DNA of 64,000 nucleotides. Source: Rhodoplanes azumiensis. Its GTDB lineage: Bacteria > Pseudomonadota > Alphaproteobacteria > Rhizobiales > Xanthobacteraceae. Below are positions 52,760 to 61,096 of this stretch, in pieces. Both the position numbers and the translations under genes were made by a program. The notes below the pieces were generated by a model. It was not told the DNA's origin. It saw nothing but the letters and a program-made list of their open reading frames with translations, and made no database searches. The first letter of the stretch is position 1; each line of letters starts with the position of its first letter. The stretch is from contig NZ_JBHUIW010000018.1 in NCBI RefSeq assembly GCF_042682915.1, forward strand, positions 1-64,000, read 5' to 3'.

Positions 52760-53848
52760 TCAGGCGAGCCGCCGAAACGCGTCGACGAACACGCGCGCCA
52801 CCGCCTCCGGGGCGGCGCGGTCGATCGCCTCCTCGATGCCCTCGAAGGAGAACGGCCGGTTGGTCCAGGCTTCCGTCATCACGTTGACGGCCATCGCGAG
52901 GTGATAGGCGCTGTCCGCCGGGAACAGGACGCCACGCCGTCCGTAGTCGACGAGCTCGGCGAGCGTGCCCGTGTCCGGGACGACGACGCTCTTGCGGGCG
53001 GCGAGCGCCGCCAGCACGGCCGCACTCGCGCGGTCGTCGGGGCACGGGACGACCAGCACGTCGATGTCGCGCACGAAGCCGGCGGGATCGTCGGTGTCGA
53101 CGACGGTCGCGCCGGGCGGCAGATCGCCCCGCCGGGCGAGCGCCACGGGGGCGACGTGCAGCCGGAAGAGATCGCTGTGGCCGGTGAGCGCGACGGCCCG
53201 GCTCATCAGCGCGAGAGTCTCGGGCGACGCCTCCGGATCGAAGACGCCGAGCACCGGCACGCTGCGCCGGACGCGCCCCTCGGCCGCCGCGGCGAGCGGC
53301 ACCCGGGCGGCGACGGGCGGCGCCACCAGCGAGAAGCGGGCGCGGGCGAAGAAGCCATGCCGGAAGTGCCGGCCCATGTCGGCCCGGTTGGAGCCGACGA
53401 CCGCGGCCACGTGGCGCGAGGCGCGCCGGGCCGGCCAAGCGGCGAGGCCGCGGCCGCGGTGGACGAGATCGCCGAGGCCGCGCGGTCGACCGGCCGGCGT
53501 CTCCGCGACGGTCCCGACCGACGAGACGAAATGGACGAGCGGCCGCGCGGCACGCGCCGCCTCGCCCCACACCGGTCCGAGATCGGCCGTCGCCCCGAAG
53601 GTCTGCACGATCGCGGCGCCCTCCTGGGCGACGATCAGGGCGAGCCGATCGACGTGATTGCGATAGGTGACGAGACCCGGCAACTCCGCCGGCACGTCGT
53701 CGAAGCGGCGCCCGGGCGCGAGATCGAGATCGATCACGACCGGCGTGATGCCGGCCTCGGCGAGCGCCGCCAGGAAGGCGCGCGATCGATACGGCCGAAA
53801 CGTCGTCGTCGCGGCTGCCGGACCGGCGAACACCAGGGCGGCCTTCAT
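52760..53848 (-). CDS. Probable glycosyltransferase (GT-B like)
   Basis: A 362-aa protein resembling GT4 glycosyltransferases. The N-terminal half begins KAALVFAGPAAATTTFRPYR; the C-terminal half has GHSDLFRLHVAPVALARRGD, TDDPAGFVRDIDVLVVPCPD and RASAAVLAALAARKSVVVPD, which parallels the donor-binding region but lacks a clean E-x7-E motif. The missing Glu pair makes activity uncertain. It is the first of two co-directional genes and overlaps nothing upstream; the next gene starts two bases past its stop. The location next to the polysaccharide cluster supports a glycan role. Confidence 0.65.
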   Translation of the reverse strand: MKAALVFAGPAAATTTFRPYRSRAFLAALAEAGITPVVIDLDLAPGRRFDDVPAELPGLVTYRNHVDRLALIVAQEGAAIVQTFGATADLGPVWGEAARAARPLVHFVSSVGTVAETPAGRPRGLGDLVHRGRGLAAWPARRASRHVAAVVGSNRADMGRHFRHGFFARARFSLVAPPVAARVPLAAAAEGRVRRSVPVLGVFDPEASPETLALMSRAVALTGHSDLFRLHVAPVALARRGDLPPGATVVDTDDPAGFVRDIDVLVVPCPDDRASAAVLAALAARKSVVVPDTGTLAELVDYGRRGVLFPADSAYHLAMAVNVMTEAWTNRPFSFEGIEEAIDRAAPEAVARVFVDAFRRLA

Positions 53849-54022
53849 GGTCTGTCCTGCTGCTCCGTCCTCGCGCCCACGGGCGCACGGTGCGCATCCG
53901 AAACGCGCGCCCTGCCCCCTTGCTTCGGTCTATATCACGGGCCGCGCCGGCTTGGCACCCGCGCCGGCTCGGCACGTCCCCGCCGAGAAACCGTCCTCGG
54001 ACCGCGGGCCGCGGGGCCGCGG

Positions 54023-54388
54023 TCAGGCCGCGTCGGAAAAGACGAAGCCGCCGCGCGGGCCGGCGCGAAAGCGGCCGCGGCCGCTGTGCTGCAGCGGCCC
54101 GGCGACGGTGCCGAGCTCGACCGAGAAGCCGCAGTCGTAGTCGCCGTCGGGGCGGCGCGCGCAGTCTTGCTTGCGGAAGCCGCGAACCTCGAACAGCGCC
54201 GTGCCGGCACGGCGGATGCGGTCGACGCCGACCGTGCCCTCGGTCTCGGCGACGAAGTCGACGACGGCGCGGACCTGATTCGACAGGGTGGTCGTGACGG
54301 CGCGGCGCATGGCGTCCTCGCTCGGCTCGCCGATGCCGTTGAGCACCGCCGTCACCCACACGACGATCGCGATCACGGCGGCGCCCAT
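54023..54388 (-). CDS. Small membrane-anchored protein of unknown function
   Basis: A 121-aa protein with an N-terminal membrane helix (GAAVIAIVVWVTAVLNGIG) and a soluble domain with QVRAVVDFVAETEGTVGVDR and FRKQDCARRPDGDYDCGFSV; two Cys suggest a periplasmic disulfide. No named family is recognised. The start is the ATG at 54388; an in-frame start at 54433 would add a Cys/Gly-rich stretch without support. It stands alone, with the carboxymuconolactone-decarboxylase-like gene divergent. Confidence 0.6.
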   Translation of the reverse strand: MGAAVIAIVVWVTAVLNGIGEPSEDAMRRAVTTTLSNQVRAVVDFVAETEGTVGVDRIRRAGTALFEVRGFRKQDCARRPDGDYDCGFSVELGTVAGPLQHSGRGRFRAGPRGGFVFSDAA

Positions 54389-54593
54389 CACCTGTTCCCC
54401 TGTGCCACACCCACGGAAGGCACCATGGCACAAAGGCTTTTCGTCCCGGTTCAGGCGCTGCGGACAATTTTAACGACCGGCGCGGCGCGCGGCAGAGCAG
54501 GCATCGGCCGCGGCCGCGACGTTGTCAGGTGCGACGGAATCGGCCAATGCTTGTCGGTTCGGCGATGTCCCGCCGCGCCGTCCGGAGATCCCC

Positions 54594-55316
54594 ATGCCCC
54601 GTCCGTCTCGTCCCGCCGCGCCCGGTCCCGCCGCGGCCCGCGTCGTGCGAAGACCCGCAGCCGCGCGCAAGCCGGCCGCGCGAAGCAAGGCCGCGCCCGA
54701 GAAAGCGACGGTGAAGAAAACCGCGTCGAACAAGACCGCCCTGCCCGCCTATCGCCTGCCCGATCTCGACGAGGCGACGCTGACGCCGGCCCAGGCGGAG
54801 CTGCTCGCCGCCATGCGGGCGGGGCCGCGCGGCGCCGGGCTGAACCTGCGCGGGCCGTTCGGCGTGTTCATGCACGCCCCGGCCTTCGGGACGCTCGCCC
54901 AGGCGCTCGGTGCCCACTGCCGGTTCGGCACGTCGATCCCGCCGCGGCTGTCGGAGTTCGCGATCCTGGTCACGGCGCGGCTGTGGAAGGCTCACTACGA
55001 ATGGCACGTCCACGCACCGATCGCCGCCAAGGCCGGCGTGACGCCTTCGACCATCGCCGACCTGAAGGCCGGCCGGGCGCCGGCCCGCGCGCCCGCCGAC
55101 GAGAAGGCCGTCCACGCCTTCGTCACCGAGCTCTACGCCAAGAAGCGCGTCTCCGACCGCACCTATGCGCGTGTCCACACGCTGTTCGGCGACGCCGGCA
55201 TGGTCGAGCTGGCCGGCATCCTCGGCTATTACGCGCTGGTGGCGATGACGCTCGACGTGTTCCGCGTGCCGGTGCCGGAGGGCGAGCCGCTGCCGTTCAG
55301 GGAGCCTGCGATCTGA
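54594..55316 (+). CDS. Carboxymuconolactone decarboxylase-like protein (AhpD-fold)
   Basis: A 240-aa protein with a basic Ala/Lys/Arg-rich N-terminal tail (about 1-50) and a helical CMD-family domain. The core reads LNLRGPFGVFMHAPAFGTLA, then SIPPRLSEFAILVTARLWKA and HYEWHVHAPIAAKAGV, the E-x-x-x-H-x-x-x-A pattern of the family. The redox Cys pair of AhpD is not present, so a peroxidase role is unlikely; a decarboxylase or unknown role remains. The ATG follows CGGAG. The stop is directly adjacent to the EAL gene stop, which is convergent. Confidence 0.83.
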   Translation: MPRPSRPAAPGPAAARVVRRPAAARKPAARSKAAPEKATVKKTASNKTALPAYRLPDLDEATLTPAQAELLAAMRAGPRGAGLNLRGPFGVFMHAPAFGTLAQALGAHCRFGTSIPPRLSEFAILVTARLWKAHYEWHVHAPIAAKAGVTPSTIADLKAGRAPARAPADEKAVHAFVTELYAKKRVSDRTYARVHTLFGDAGMVELAGILGYYALVAMTLDVFRVPVPEGEPLPFREPAI

Positions 55317-56186
55317 TCAGCCCGCGGCGGCGACCTGGGGGCTCGCGGCGTCGCCGCTCGCAGCCGGTGCCGAGGGGCGCGCGGTGCGTTGCTGGAGGAG
55401 GCCGAGGAAGCGGTCCTTCGGCATCGGCGGGGCGAGCAGCACGCCCTGGCCGTAGTCGCACCCCATGATCTGGAGCGCCTGCAGGTCGGCGACGCTCTCG
55501 ATGCCCTCGGCGACCGCGACGCTGCCGAAGCGGTGCGCGAGGTCGATCGCGGTCTGGCAGATCGCCGCGTTGGTCGCGTCGGTGGCGCAGTCCTTGACGA
55601 AGCTGTGGTTCAGCTTCAGCTCGGCGAAGGCGAGCTCACGCAGGCTCGAGAAGGACGAGTAGCCGGCGCCGAAGTCGTCGATCGACACCATGATGTTCGA
55701 ATCACGCAGCGCCTCGGCGATCGTCTGGGCGCGGCGTATGTCGCGGACGATCTGATCCTCGGTGACCTCGACCATCAGGCCCGGCCAGTCGGCGGCGTCG
55801 GGGCGATGCGCCGCGACGATCTCGGCGATCGGCAGGCGGCCCAGCACATGCACGGGCACGTTGATGGCGAGCCGCAGGTTGAAGCCGGCGGCGCGGAACA
55901 CCGACCAGTCGGCGAGTGCCGAGATCAGCGCGTATTCGGACAGGTCGAGCAGGCTGTCCTCGTCGATGCCGGGCAGGAAGCGTCCGGGCAGCAGCACGCC
56001 CAGCTCGGGATGGCGGATACGGGCGAGCGCCTCGGCGCCGGCCAGGCATTTCTTCCGGAGGTCGATCTTGGGCTGGTACCACAGCTCCAGCCAGGTCTCG
56101 CGCAGCGCCTCGGCGACCCCGACCTTGCCGGTCGGCGTCCGCCCGCCCGCGTCGTGGATTCCCGTCTCGCTCGGCTGGCTCGTCAT
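55317..56186 (-). CDS. EAL-domain c-di-GMP phosphodiesterase
   Basis: A 289-aa protein made essentially of one EAL domain. The signature appears as LAGAEALARIRHP (E-A-L-x-R), followed by INVPVHVL (metal Asn), VEVTEDQIV (Glu), VSIDDFGAGYSSFSSL (the DDFG metal pair), LKLNHSFV (catalytic Lys) and VAEGIESVADLQAL (Glu). All catalytic positions are present, so the enzyme probably hydrolyses c-di-GMP to pGpG. The N-terminal 35 residues carry no sensor domain. The ATG at 56186 follows a GGGGG Shine-Dalgarno-like run. With the cyclase at 36710-37756, it gives both enzymes of the c-di-GMP cycle near the polysaccharide genes. Confidence 0.92.
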   Translation of the reverse strand: MTSQPSETGIHDAGGRTPTGKVGVAEALRETWLELWYQPKIDLRKKCLAGAEALARIRHPELGVLLPGRFLPGIDEDSLLDLSEYALISALADWSVFRAAGFNLRLAINVPVHVLGRLPIAEIVAAHRPDAADWPGLMVEVTEDQIVRDIRRAQTIAEALRDSNIMVSIDDFGAGYSSFSSLRELAFAELKLNHSFVKDCATDATNAAICQTAIDLAHRFGSVAVAEGIESVADLQALQIMGCDYGQGVLLAPPMPKDRFLGLLQQRTARPSAPAASGDAASPQVAAAG

Positions 56187-56652
56187 CGTCCCCCCGGTTG
56201 GACACGCCCGATCGCAATCCCGGAGTCTCACCGAATAGACCAAGTCCCTTAACCAAAGGTGTCGGGCCGCCCCGCCAAAACGCGCCGTCCGGGCCGCTGG
56301 TTCGGCTCGGCCGCCGCCGGCGCCGGCACGACGCATCGCGGTGCCGGTCGGCTCGACGACGCGCTCGACCTCGATCGTGCCGGCCCGCCGGATCCGGGCC
56401 GCGGCCGGCCCGGCGAGACACACGAGCGCGGTCGGGACCGTGACGGTCGCCGCATCGGAGAAGCCTGCCGTGCGGCGACCTGTGCCGGGGAACAGCGCCG
56501 CGGACCATGATCGCAACGGTGTTGACGCAGGCTTGACGCGATCCTGCGGGACGGCGCGTGGCCACGGCGCGGGTCGCGGTGCTAAAATTCGATGCAGGAG
56601 TCGGGTGCACGACACGGCGCGGGTCGGATGCCCGTGGTAACGTGCGCTCAGC
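56187..56652. other. 466-base gap upstream of EAL and of the repeat protein
   Basis: No gene is credible here. On the minus strand an open frame continuous with the EAL gene contains a protein-like stretch (TVTVPTALVCLAGPAAARIR), but it has no ribosome-binding site or start. It could be an untranslated leader or a decayed gene. Promoters for the two divergent genes are expected here, but none can be assigned. Confidence 0.35.
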
Positions 56653-57270
56653 ATGCAGGATCGGACCAGCATGGCGGGCGGACCCACACGGGGACGAATC
56701 GGAGGCGACGGGCGACGGTCCGCCGGCCCCGAGCCGCATCCGGACGACGCGTCCGACGCCGCGGGCGGACGGGTGATCCGTTTCGTTCCACGCCCTCGCG
56801 CCCCGACCGGCCGGGGCAGCCGCCGGTCCGTCGCGTCCGACACCCCGCCGGTCGCGTGGCCGACCGCCGAGGTCGTCCGCCCCGATTTCGTCCATCACCA
56901 GCCGCCGCGCCGCGACCTGGTCCATGGCGGTCCGGCCAATGACGGCGCGGTCCATGACGGCGCGGTCCATGGCGGTCCGGGCCATGGCGGTCCGGTCCGC
57001 GACAATCCGGTCGACGACGGCCCCGCCCTGGGTGCCGACGCGGCCGGCCACGCCGCCGACACGCCGGCGGACGACTACCGCGACCGCATGGTGGCCAATC
57101 TGGCGGGGCTCGCCGTGCTGGCGATACTGATCGCCGGCGGCCTGTGGATCGCCGTGACCATGGCGGACCAGCGCAAGAGCCAGGACTGCGTGCTGTCCGG
57201 CCGGCCGGCCTGCACGCCGATCCCGGTCCAGGTGCAAGTGCCTGCCCCGAAGCTGCCGCCCGGCCCGTGA
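56653..57270 (+). CDS. Membrane protein with pentapeptide tandem repeats
   Basis: A 205-aa protein with a long polar N-terminal part, a tandem array of seven five-residue units (about 90-124) and a C-terminal membrane helix (NLAGLAVLAILIAGGLWIAV). The short ending SQDCVLSGRPACTPIPVQV, with two Cys, resembles small conserved single-span proteins of Hyphomicrobiales. The polar part would face the cytoplasm by the positive-inside rule. No family is recognised. An ATG at 56671 could also be the start. Confidence 0.65.
   Translation: MQDRTSMAGGPTRGRIGGDGRRSAGPEPHPDDASDAAGGRVIRFVPRPRAPTGRGSRRSVASDTPPVAWPTAEVVRPDFVHHQPPRRDLVHGGPANDGAVHDGAVHGGPGHGGPVRDNPVDDGPALGADAAGHAADTPADDYRDRMVANLAGLAVLAILIAGGLWIAVTMADQRKSQDCVLSGRPACTPIPVQVQVPAPKLPPGP
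56920..57024 (+). repeat. Seven tandem 15-bp repeats within a coding region
   Basis: Seven imperfect copies of a 15-base unit, consensus near GTCCATGGCGGTCCG, encode the pentapeptides VHGGP, ANDGA, VHDGA, VHGGP, GHGGP, VRDNP, VDDGP. The unit is a multiple of three, so copy-number changes would keep the frame. Copies 3, 4 and 5 are most similar, which suggests recent duplication. Confidence 0.85.
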
Positions 57271-57504
57271 GGGCGGCGGCGCGAAGGGCCCCGAAACGGG
57301 CTTTCGGCGAACCGGACCGTCGGTTCGATTCGATCGGCCCGGCAAGGCATTGCGACCCAGCGGGGGACAGCCGGCGGCGCGCATTGCGCTCCCGCGGGGT
57401 TCTGGCTATACGGACCGGAACGAAAGAGCGACCCATCGCCGCCGTATTGGGGGGCATGCGCACGCGCGTGCCGGGCAGGATTCACGGCATTCAGAGAGTC
57501 ACCG

Positions 57505-57786
57505 ATGTCCTCGACGTTCGATACCGTCGCCAATATCATCTCGGAAACATGTGATATTCCGCGCGAGAAGATCACGCCGGAAAGCCACGCCATCGACGAT
57601 CTCGGCATCGACAGCCTCGACTTCCTCGACATCGCCTTCGCGATCGACAAGGCCTTCGGGATCAAGCTGCCGCTCGAGCAGTGGACCCAGGAGGTCAACG
57701 ACGGCAAGGCGACCACCGAGCAGTACTTCGTGCTCGGCAACCTGTGCACCCGGATCGACCAGCTCGTCGCCGCCAAGGGCGCCTGA
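57505..57786 (+). CDS. acpXL: AcpXL, acyl carrier protein for very-long-chain fatty acid of lipid A
   Basis: A 93-aa acyl carrier protein. The phosphopantetheine attachment serine is S37 in DDLGIDSLDFLD. Length (AcpXL is 92-94 aa, housekeeping AcpP about 78) and the segment IKLPLEQWTQEVNDGKATTE identify the specialised AcpXL of Rhizobiales. It carries the growing 26-28-carbon hydroxy acid that LpxXL transfers to lipid A. It is the first gene of an operon continuing to 63871, with nine bases to the next gene. A 234-base gap lies upstream. Confidence 0.94.
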   Translation: MSSTFDTVANIISETCDIPREKITPESHAIDDLGIDSLDFLDIAFAIDKAFGIKLPLEQWTQEVNDGKATTEQYFVLGNLCTRIDQLVAAKGA

Positions 57787-57795
57787 GCGCCCCCG

Positions 57796-58269
57796 ATGCG
57801 TCTCGAGTACTTCCAGCTCATCGACCGGATCGTCGCCCTCGATCTCGACGCGCGCACGATCGAGATGCAGGCGCAGGTGCCCGAGACGAGCACCATCTTC
57901 GAAGGCCACTTCCCCGGCCATCCGCTGATGCCCGGGGTGCTGCTGATCGAGGCCATGGCGCAGACCTGCGGCTGGCTCTTGATCGGGCTCAACGGCTTCA
58001 CGCGCATGCCCTTCCTGGCCGCCGTCAAGGAGGCCAAGCTGCGCTCCTTCGTGACCCCCGGGCAGGCGCTGACGATCGCCGGCCGCCTCGCGCACGACGG
58101 CTCCGGCTTCGCCATGACGCATGCGCGTGTGACGGTCGACGGCAAGGCGGTGTGCGAGGCCGACATCACGTTCCGCATCGTGCCGTTCCCGCACCCGGAC
58201 TTTCGGACCAACATGGAAGCGGTGGCGCGGCGCATCGGCTACCCCCTGGAGGCCAACGCCCATGGCTGA
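57796..58269 (+). CDS. fabZXL: FabZ-type 3-hydroxyacyl-ACP dehydratase (XL cluster)
   Basis: A 157-aa hot-dog-fold dehydratase. It has the catalytic His in EGHFPGHPLMPGVLLIEAMA (about H38) and the Glu within LIEAMAQ (about E52). The C-terminal part ending YPLEANAHG overlaps the next gene start by eight bases. It sits directly behind acpXL, as fabZXL does in Rhizobium leguminosarum, and removes water during elongation of the very-long-chain acid. Coupled translation with both neighbours is likely. Confidence 0.92.
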   Translation: MRLEYFQLIDRIVALDLDARTIEMQAQVPETSTIFEGHFPGHPLMPGVLLIEAMAQTCGWLLIGLNGFTRMPFLAAVKEAKLRSFVTPGQALTIAGRLAHDGSGFAMTHARVTVDGKAVCEADITFRIVPFPHPDFRTNMEAVARRIGYPLEANAHG

Positions 58270-59452
58270 CGCGACCCGCGAGGCCTGGATCACCGGCATC
58301 GGGCTCGTCTCCTGTCTCGGCGAAGGCGACGCGGCGCATTGGCAGGCGTTCGACGCCGCCGCGCCCGTCTACGACGAGACCACCTTCGCGCCCTATGTGG
58401 TGCACCCGCTCGCCCTGCCCTCCTTCGACGCGCAGATCCCCAAGAAGGGCGACCAGCGCCAGATGGAGCAGTGGCAGCGCACCGGCACCTATGCGGCCGG
58501 CCTCGCGCTCGACGCGGCCGGGCTGAAGGGCAAGGCCGACGTGCTCGGCCGCATGGACATGATCGTCGCGGCCGGCGGCGGCGAGCGCGACTGGGCCGTC
58601 GACAGCGCCATCGTCTCGGGGCTCGCCGGCGCCGAGAACCCGGGCGCCTATCTCAACGAGCGGCTCACCAGCGACCTGCGGCCGACCCTGTTCCTGGCTC
58701 AGCTCTCCAACCTGCTCGCCGGCAACATCTCGATCGTGCACGGCGTCACCGGCTCGTCGCGCACCTTCATGGGCGAGGAAGGCTCCGGCATCGAGGCGGT
58801 GCGCATCGCGCAGGCCCGCATCGCCTCGGGCCAGAGCGACGTGACGCTGGTCGGCGGCTCGCAGAACGGCGAGCGCAAGGATCTGCTGATGCTGTTCGAG
58901 TTCGGCGGCCATGCACTCAAGAGCCCGTTCCGCACGGTGTGGGACCGCTCCGAGCAGCCCGGCTTCGCCACCGGCTCGCTCGGCGCCTTCCTGGTGATCG
59001 AGGCGAAGGCCCATGCGCAGGCCCGCGGGGCGCGGCCGCTGGCGCGGCTCGCGGCGGTGGTCAGCGACCGCGCCAAGCGCGACGCTCCGGGCGCCGTGAC
59101 GGCGTCGCTCGACCGGCTGTGGAACCGCCTGCCCGCCGTCACGGCGGATCGCGCCGCCGTGCTGTCGGGCGCGACCGGCGCGGCCGACGCGACCGCGCAG
59201 GAGCGCGCCGCGCTCGCAGCGCGCGGCCTGCCGGTGCGGGCCACGGGGAGCATCGCCGGCCATTCGATCGAGCCGCAATTCGCCTTCAACATCGCGCTCG
59301 CCGCGCTCGCGCTCGACCACGGCCGGCTGTTCCCGCCGTGCGATACCACGGGCTTCGAGCTGCCCGCGAGCGGGCCGCTCGACCAGGTGGTGGTGACCGG
59401 CGTCGGCCACTGGCGCGGCGAAGGCCTCGCCCTGGTCGAGGCGGTGCGGTAG
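58262..59452 (+). CDS. fabF2XL: Ketosynthase-like protein without catalytic Cys (FabF2XL-like)
   Basis: A 396-aa thiolase-fold protein in the position of fabF2XL in rhizobial clusters. It keeps the fold (TGIGLVSCLG, FAPYVVHPLALPSFDAQIP, VTLVGGSQNGERK) but at the nucleophile region reads IVHGVTGSSRTFMGEEGSG, without the expected Cys (about residues 160-172). The first His motif (N-A-H-G-T) is replaced by VLSGATGAAD, and only a later GSIAGHSIEPQ resembles the second His. It therefore cannot condense as an ordinary KAS. It may be a chain-length or partner subunit for the next gene, as in chain-length factors. Function is inferred. Confidence 0.82.
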   Translation: MADATREAWITGIGLVSCLGEGDAAHWQAFDAAAPVYDETTFAPYVVHPLALPSFDAQIPKKGDQRQMEQWQRTGTYAAGLALDAAGLKGKADVLGRMDMIVAAGGGERDWAVDSAIVSGLAGAENPGAYLNERLTSDLRPTLFLAQLSNLLAGNISIVHGVTGSSRTFMGEEGSGIEAVRIAQARIASGQSDVTLVGGSQNGERKDLLMLFEFGGHALKSPFRTVWDRSEQPGFATGSLGAFLVIEAKAHAQARGARPLARLAAVVSDRAKRDAPGAVTASLDRLWNRLPAVTADRAAVLSGATGAADATAQERAALAARGLPVRATGSIAGHSIEPQFAFNIALAALALDHGRLFPPCDTTGFELPASGPLDQVVVTGVGHWRGEGLALVEAVR

Positions 59453-59484
59453 GAACGAGACAGAGGGCGGAGTTCCCCTTTCTT

Positions 59485-59652
59485 CACCTCCCCCTGGAGG
59501 GGGGAGGTCGACCGGCCACAGGCCGGTCGGGAGGGGGTGAACAGGCGAAGCCTGCACCTTGCGGCTTCACCCCACCCCGGAGCGCGCTGCCGCGCGCCCC
59601 GACCCTCCCCCTCCAGGGGAGGGTGCAGGCCCCCTCCAGGGGGAGGGTGCAG
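59485..59652. repeat. Palindromic repeat cluster inside the XL operon
   Basis: The 215-base gap between the two ketosynthase genes holds several inverted repeats: CCTCCCCCTGGAGGGGGGAGG-type stems, CGACCGGCC/GGCCGGTCG, and two copies of a CCTCCCCCTCCAGGGGAGG-like unit near 59605-59652. Such blocks recur at 25876 and 2344. The last copy ends just before the AAAGGAG Shine-Dalgarno of the next gene, so it may modulate its expression. Confidence 0.75.
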
Positions 59653-59667
59653 GAAAGGAGACCCGAC

Positions 59668-60945
59668 ATGGCAGTGCGCGACAAGGCCGGCCGCCCCGTG
59701 GTGGTGGTGACGGGCATGGGGATCGTCACCTCGCTCGGCGCCGGCAAGGACGAGAACTGGGGCAAGCTCGTCGCCGGCCGGTCGGGCATCCGCACCATCA
59801 CCCGCTTTGCGACCGACGGGCTGAAGACCCGCATCGCCGGCTGCGTCGACTTCGTGGCCTGCGAGCCGTTCAGCGCGCCGCTGCTCTCGGAGCGGCTCGC
59901 CGAGCTCGCCGTCGACGAGGCGATCGTCCAGTCCGGCATCGGCACGCCGGGGAATTTCCCGGGGCCGCTGTTCCTCGGGGTGGCGCCGGTCGAGATCGAG
60001 TGGCCGCAGCGCCTCGAGCTCGCCGCCGCCGCGGGCGCGAGCGGCAACGCCACCTACGACGACATGCTGCGCGCCGCGGCGACCGGCCGGTTCAAGGCGC
60101 ATCACGAGCGCTTCCAGTTCGCCTCGGTGGCCGATCATCTCGCCGAGCGGTTCGGCACGCAGGGCATGCCGATCTCGCTGTCGACCGCCTGTGCCACCGG
60201 CGCCAGCGCCATCCAGCTCGGCGTCGAGGCGATCCGCCGCGGCGAGACCGACGCGGCGCTGTGCGTCGGCACCGACGGCTCGGTCAACACCGAGAGCCTG
60301 GTGCGCTTCTCGCTCCTCTCGGCGCTGACCACCGCCAACGACGTCCCCGAGGAGGCTGCCAAGCCCTTCTCCAAGAACCGCGACGGTTTCGTCATGGCCG
60401 AGGGCGCCGGCGCCCTGGTGCTCGAGAGCTACGAGTCGGCGACGGCGCGCGGCGCGAAAATCCTCGGCGTGGTCGAGGGCTGCGGCGAGCTGTCGGACTC
60501 GTTCCACCGCACCCGCACGAGCCCGGACGGCAAGCCGATCATCGGCTGCATGAACCAGGCGATCGCCGACGCCGGGCTGACCATCGCCGACATCGACTAC
60601 ATCAACGCGCACGGCACCTCGACGCCCGAGAACGACAAGATGGAGTGCCTCGGCGTCACCGCGGTGTTCGGCGAGCGCGCGCCTCTCGTGCCGATCTCCT
60701 CCAACAAGTCGATGGTCGGCCACACCCTGTCGGCGGCCGGCGCCGTCGAGGCGGTATTCACGGTCATGACGCTGATGAACCAGCGCCTCCCGCCGACCAT
60801 CAACCACCAGATCCCGGATCCGGCGATCCCGCTCGACGTGGTGCCGAACGTCGCCCGCGACGCCAAGCTCGCGCACGCGCTGTCCAACTCGTTCGGCTTC
60901 GGCGGCCAGAACGTCACGCTCGTGATGGGCCTGGAGCCGGCGTGA
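59668..60945 (+). CDS. fabF1XL: Beta-ketoacyl-ACP synthase, FabF1XL-like
   Basis: A 425-aa KAS II-type enzyme. It has the nucleophile Cys C175 in LSTACATGASAIQLG, the first His H315 in YINAHGTSTPENDK and the second H352 in SMVGHTLSAAGAVE, plus the GFGGQNVTLV end, so the catalytic triad is complete. It condenses malonyl-ACP with the growing chain on AcpXL. The ATG at 59668 follows AAAGGAG. It is paired with the inactive homologue before it. Confidence 0.94.
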   Translation: MAVRDKAGRPVVVVTGMGIVTSLGAGKDENWGKLVAGRSGIRTITRFATDGLKTRIAGCVDFVACEPFSAPLLSERLAELAVDEAIVQSGIGTPGNFPGPLFLGVAPVEIEWPQRLELAAAAGASGNATYDDMLRAAATGRFKAHHERFQFASVADHLAERFGTQGMPISLSTACATGASAIQLGVEAIRRGETDAALCVGTDGSVNTESLVRFSLLSALTTANDVPEEAAKPFSKNRDGFVMAEGAGALVLESYESATARGAKILGVVEGCGELSDSFHRTRTSPDGKPIIGCMNQAIADAGLTIADIDYINAHGTSTPENDKMECLGVTAVFGERAPLVPISSNKSMVGHTLSAAGAVEAVFTVMTLMNQRLPPTINHQIPDPAIPLDVVPNVARDAKLAHALSNSFGFGGQNVTLVMGLEPA

Positions 60946-60964
60946 TGACGGATGCCTCTTCGCG

Positions 60965-61070
60965 GTCATTCCGGGGCGCCGGGCAGCGGCGAGCCCGGAC
61001 TCCAGCGACCCGCTCGGAAGCCGTGGCTGGTTTCCGGGTCCGCGCGGTCGGGCACGCGGCCCGGAATGAC
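60965..61070. repeat. Imperfect palindromic element, about 106 bp
   Basis: The element is bounded by GTCATTCCGGG (60965-60975) and its reverse complement CCCGGAATGAC (61060-61070). It contains a CCCGGACTCCAGC-like centre. Similar GTCATTCCGG...CCGGAATGAC boxes are frequent in intergenic regions of Bradyrhizobiaceae. Part of the same family appears at the right window end. It interrupts the XL operon between fabF1XL and a reductase gene. Confidence 0.8.
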
Positions 61071-61096
61071 GCCGGAATGGCTCGACGGGAGTCGCG

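Noticed and set aside
58262..59452. Loss of the ketosynthase Cys as a sequencing error or frameshift
   Set aside because: The reading frame is continuous, the surrounding residues are protein-like and the His motif is changed as well, so divergence rather than error is the simpler explanation.
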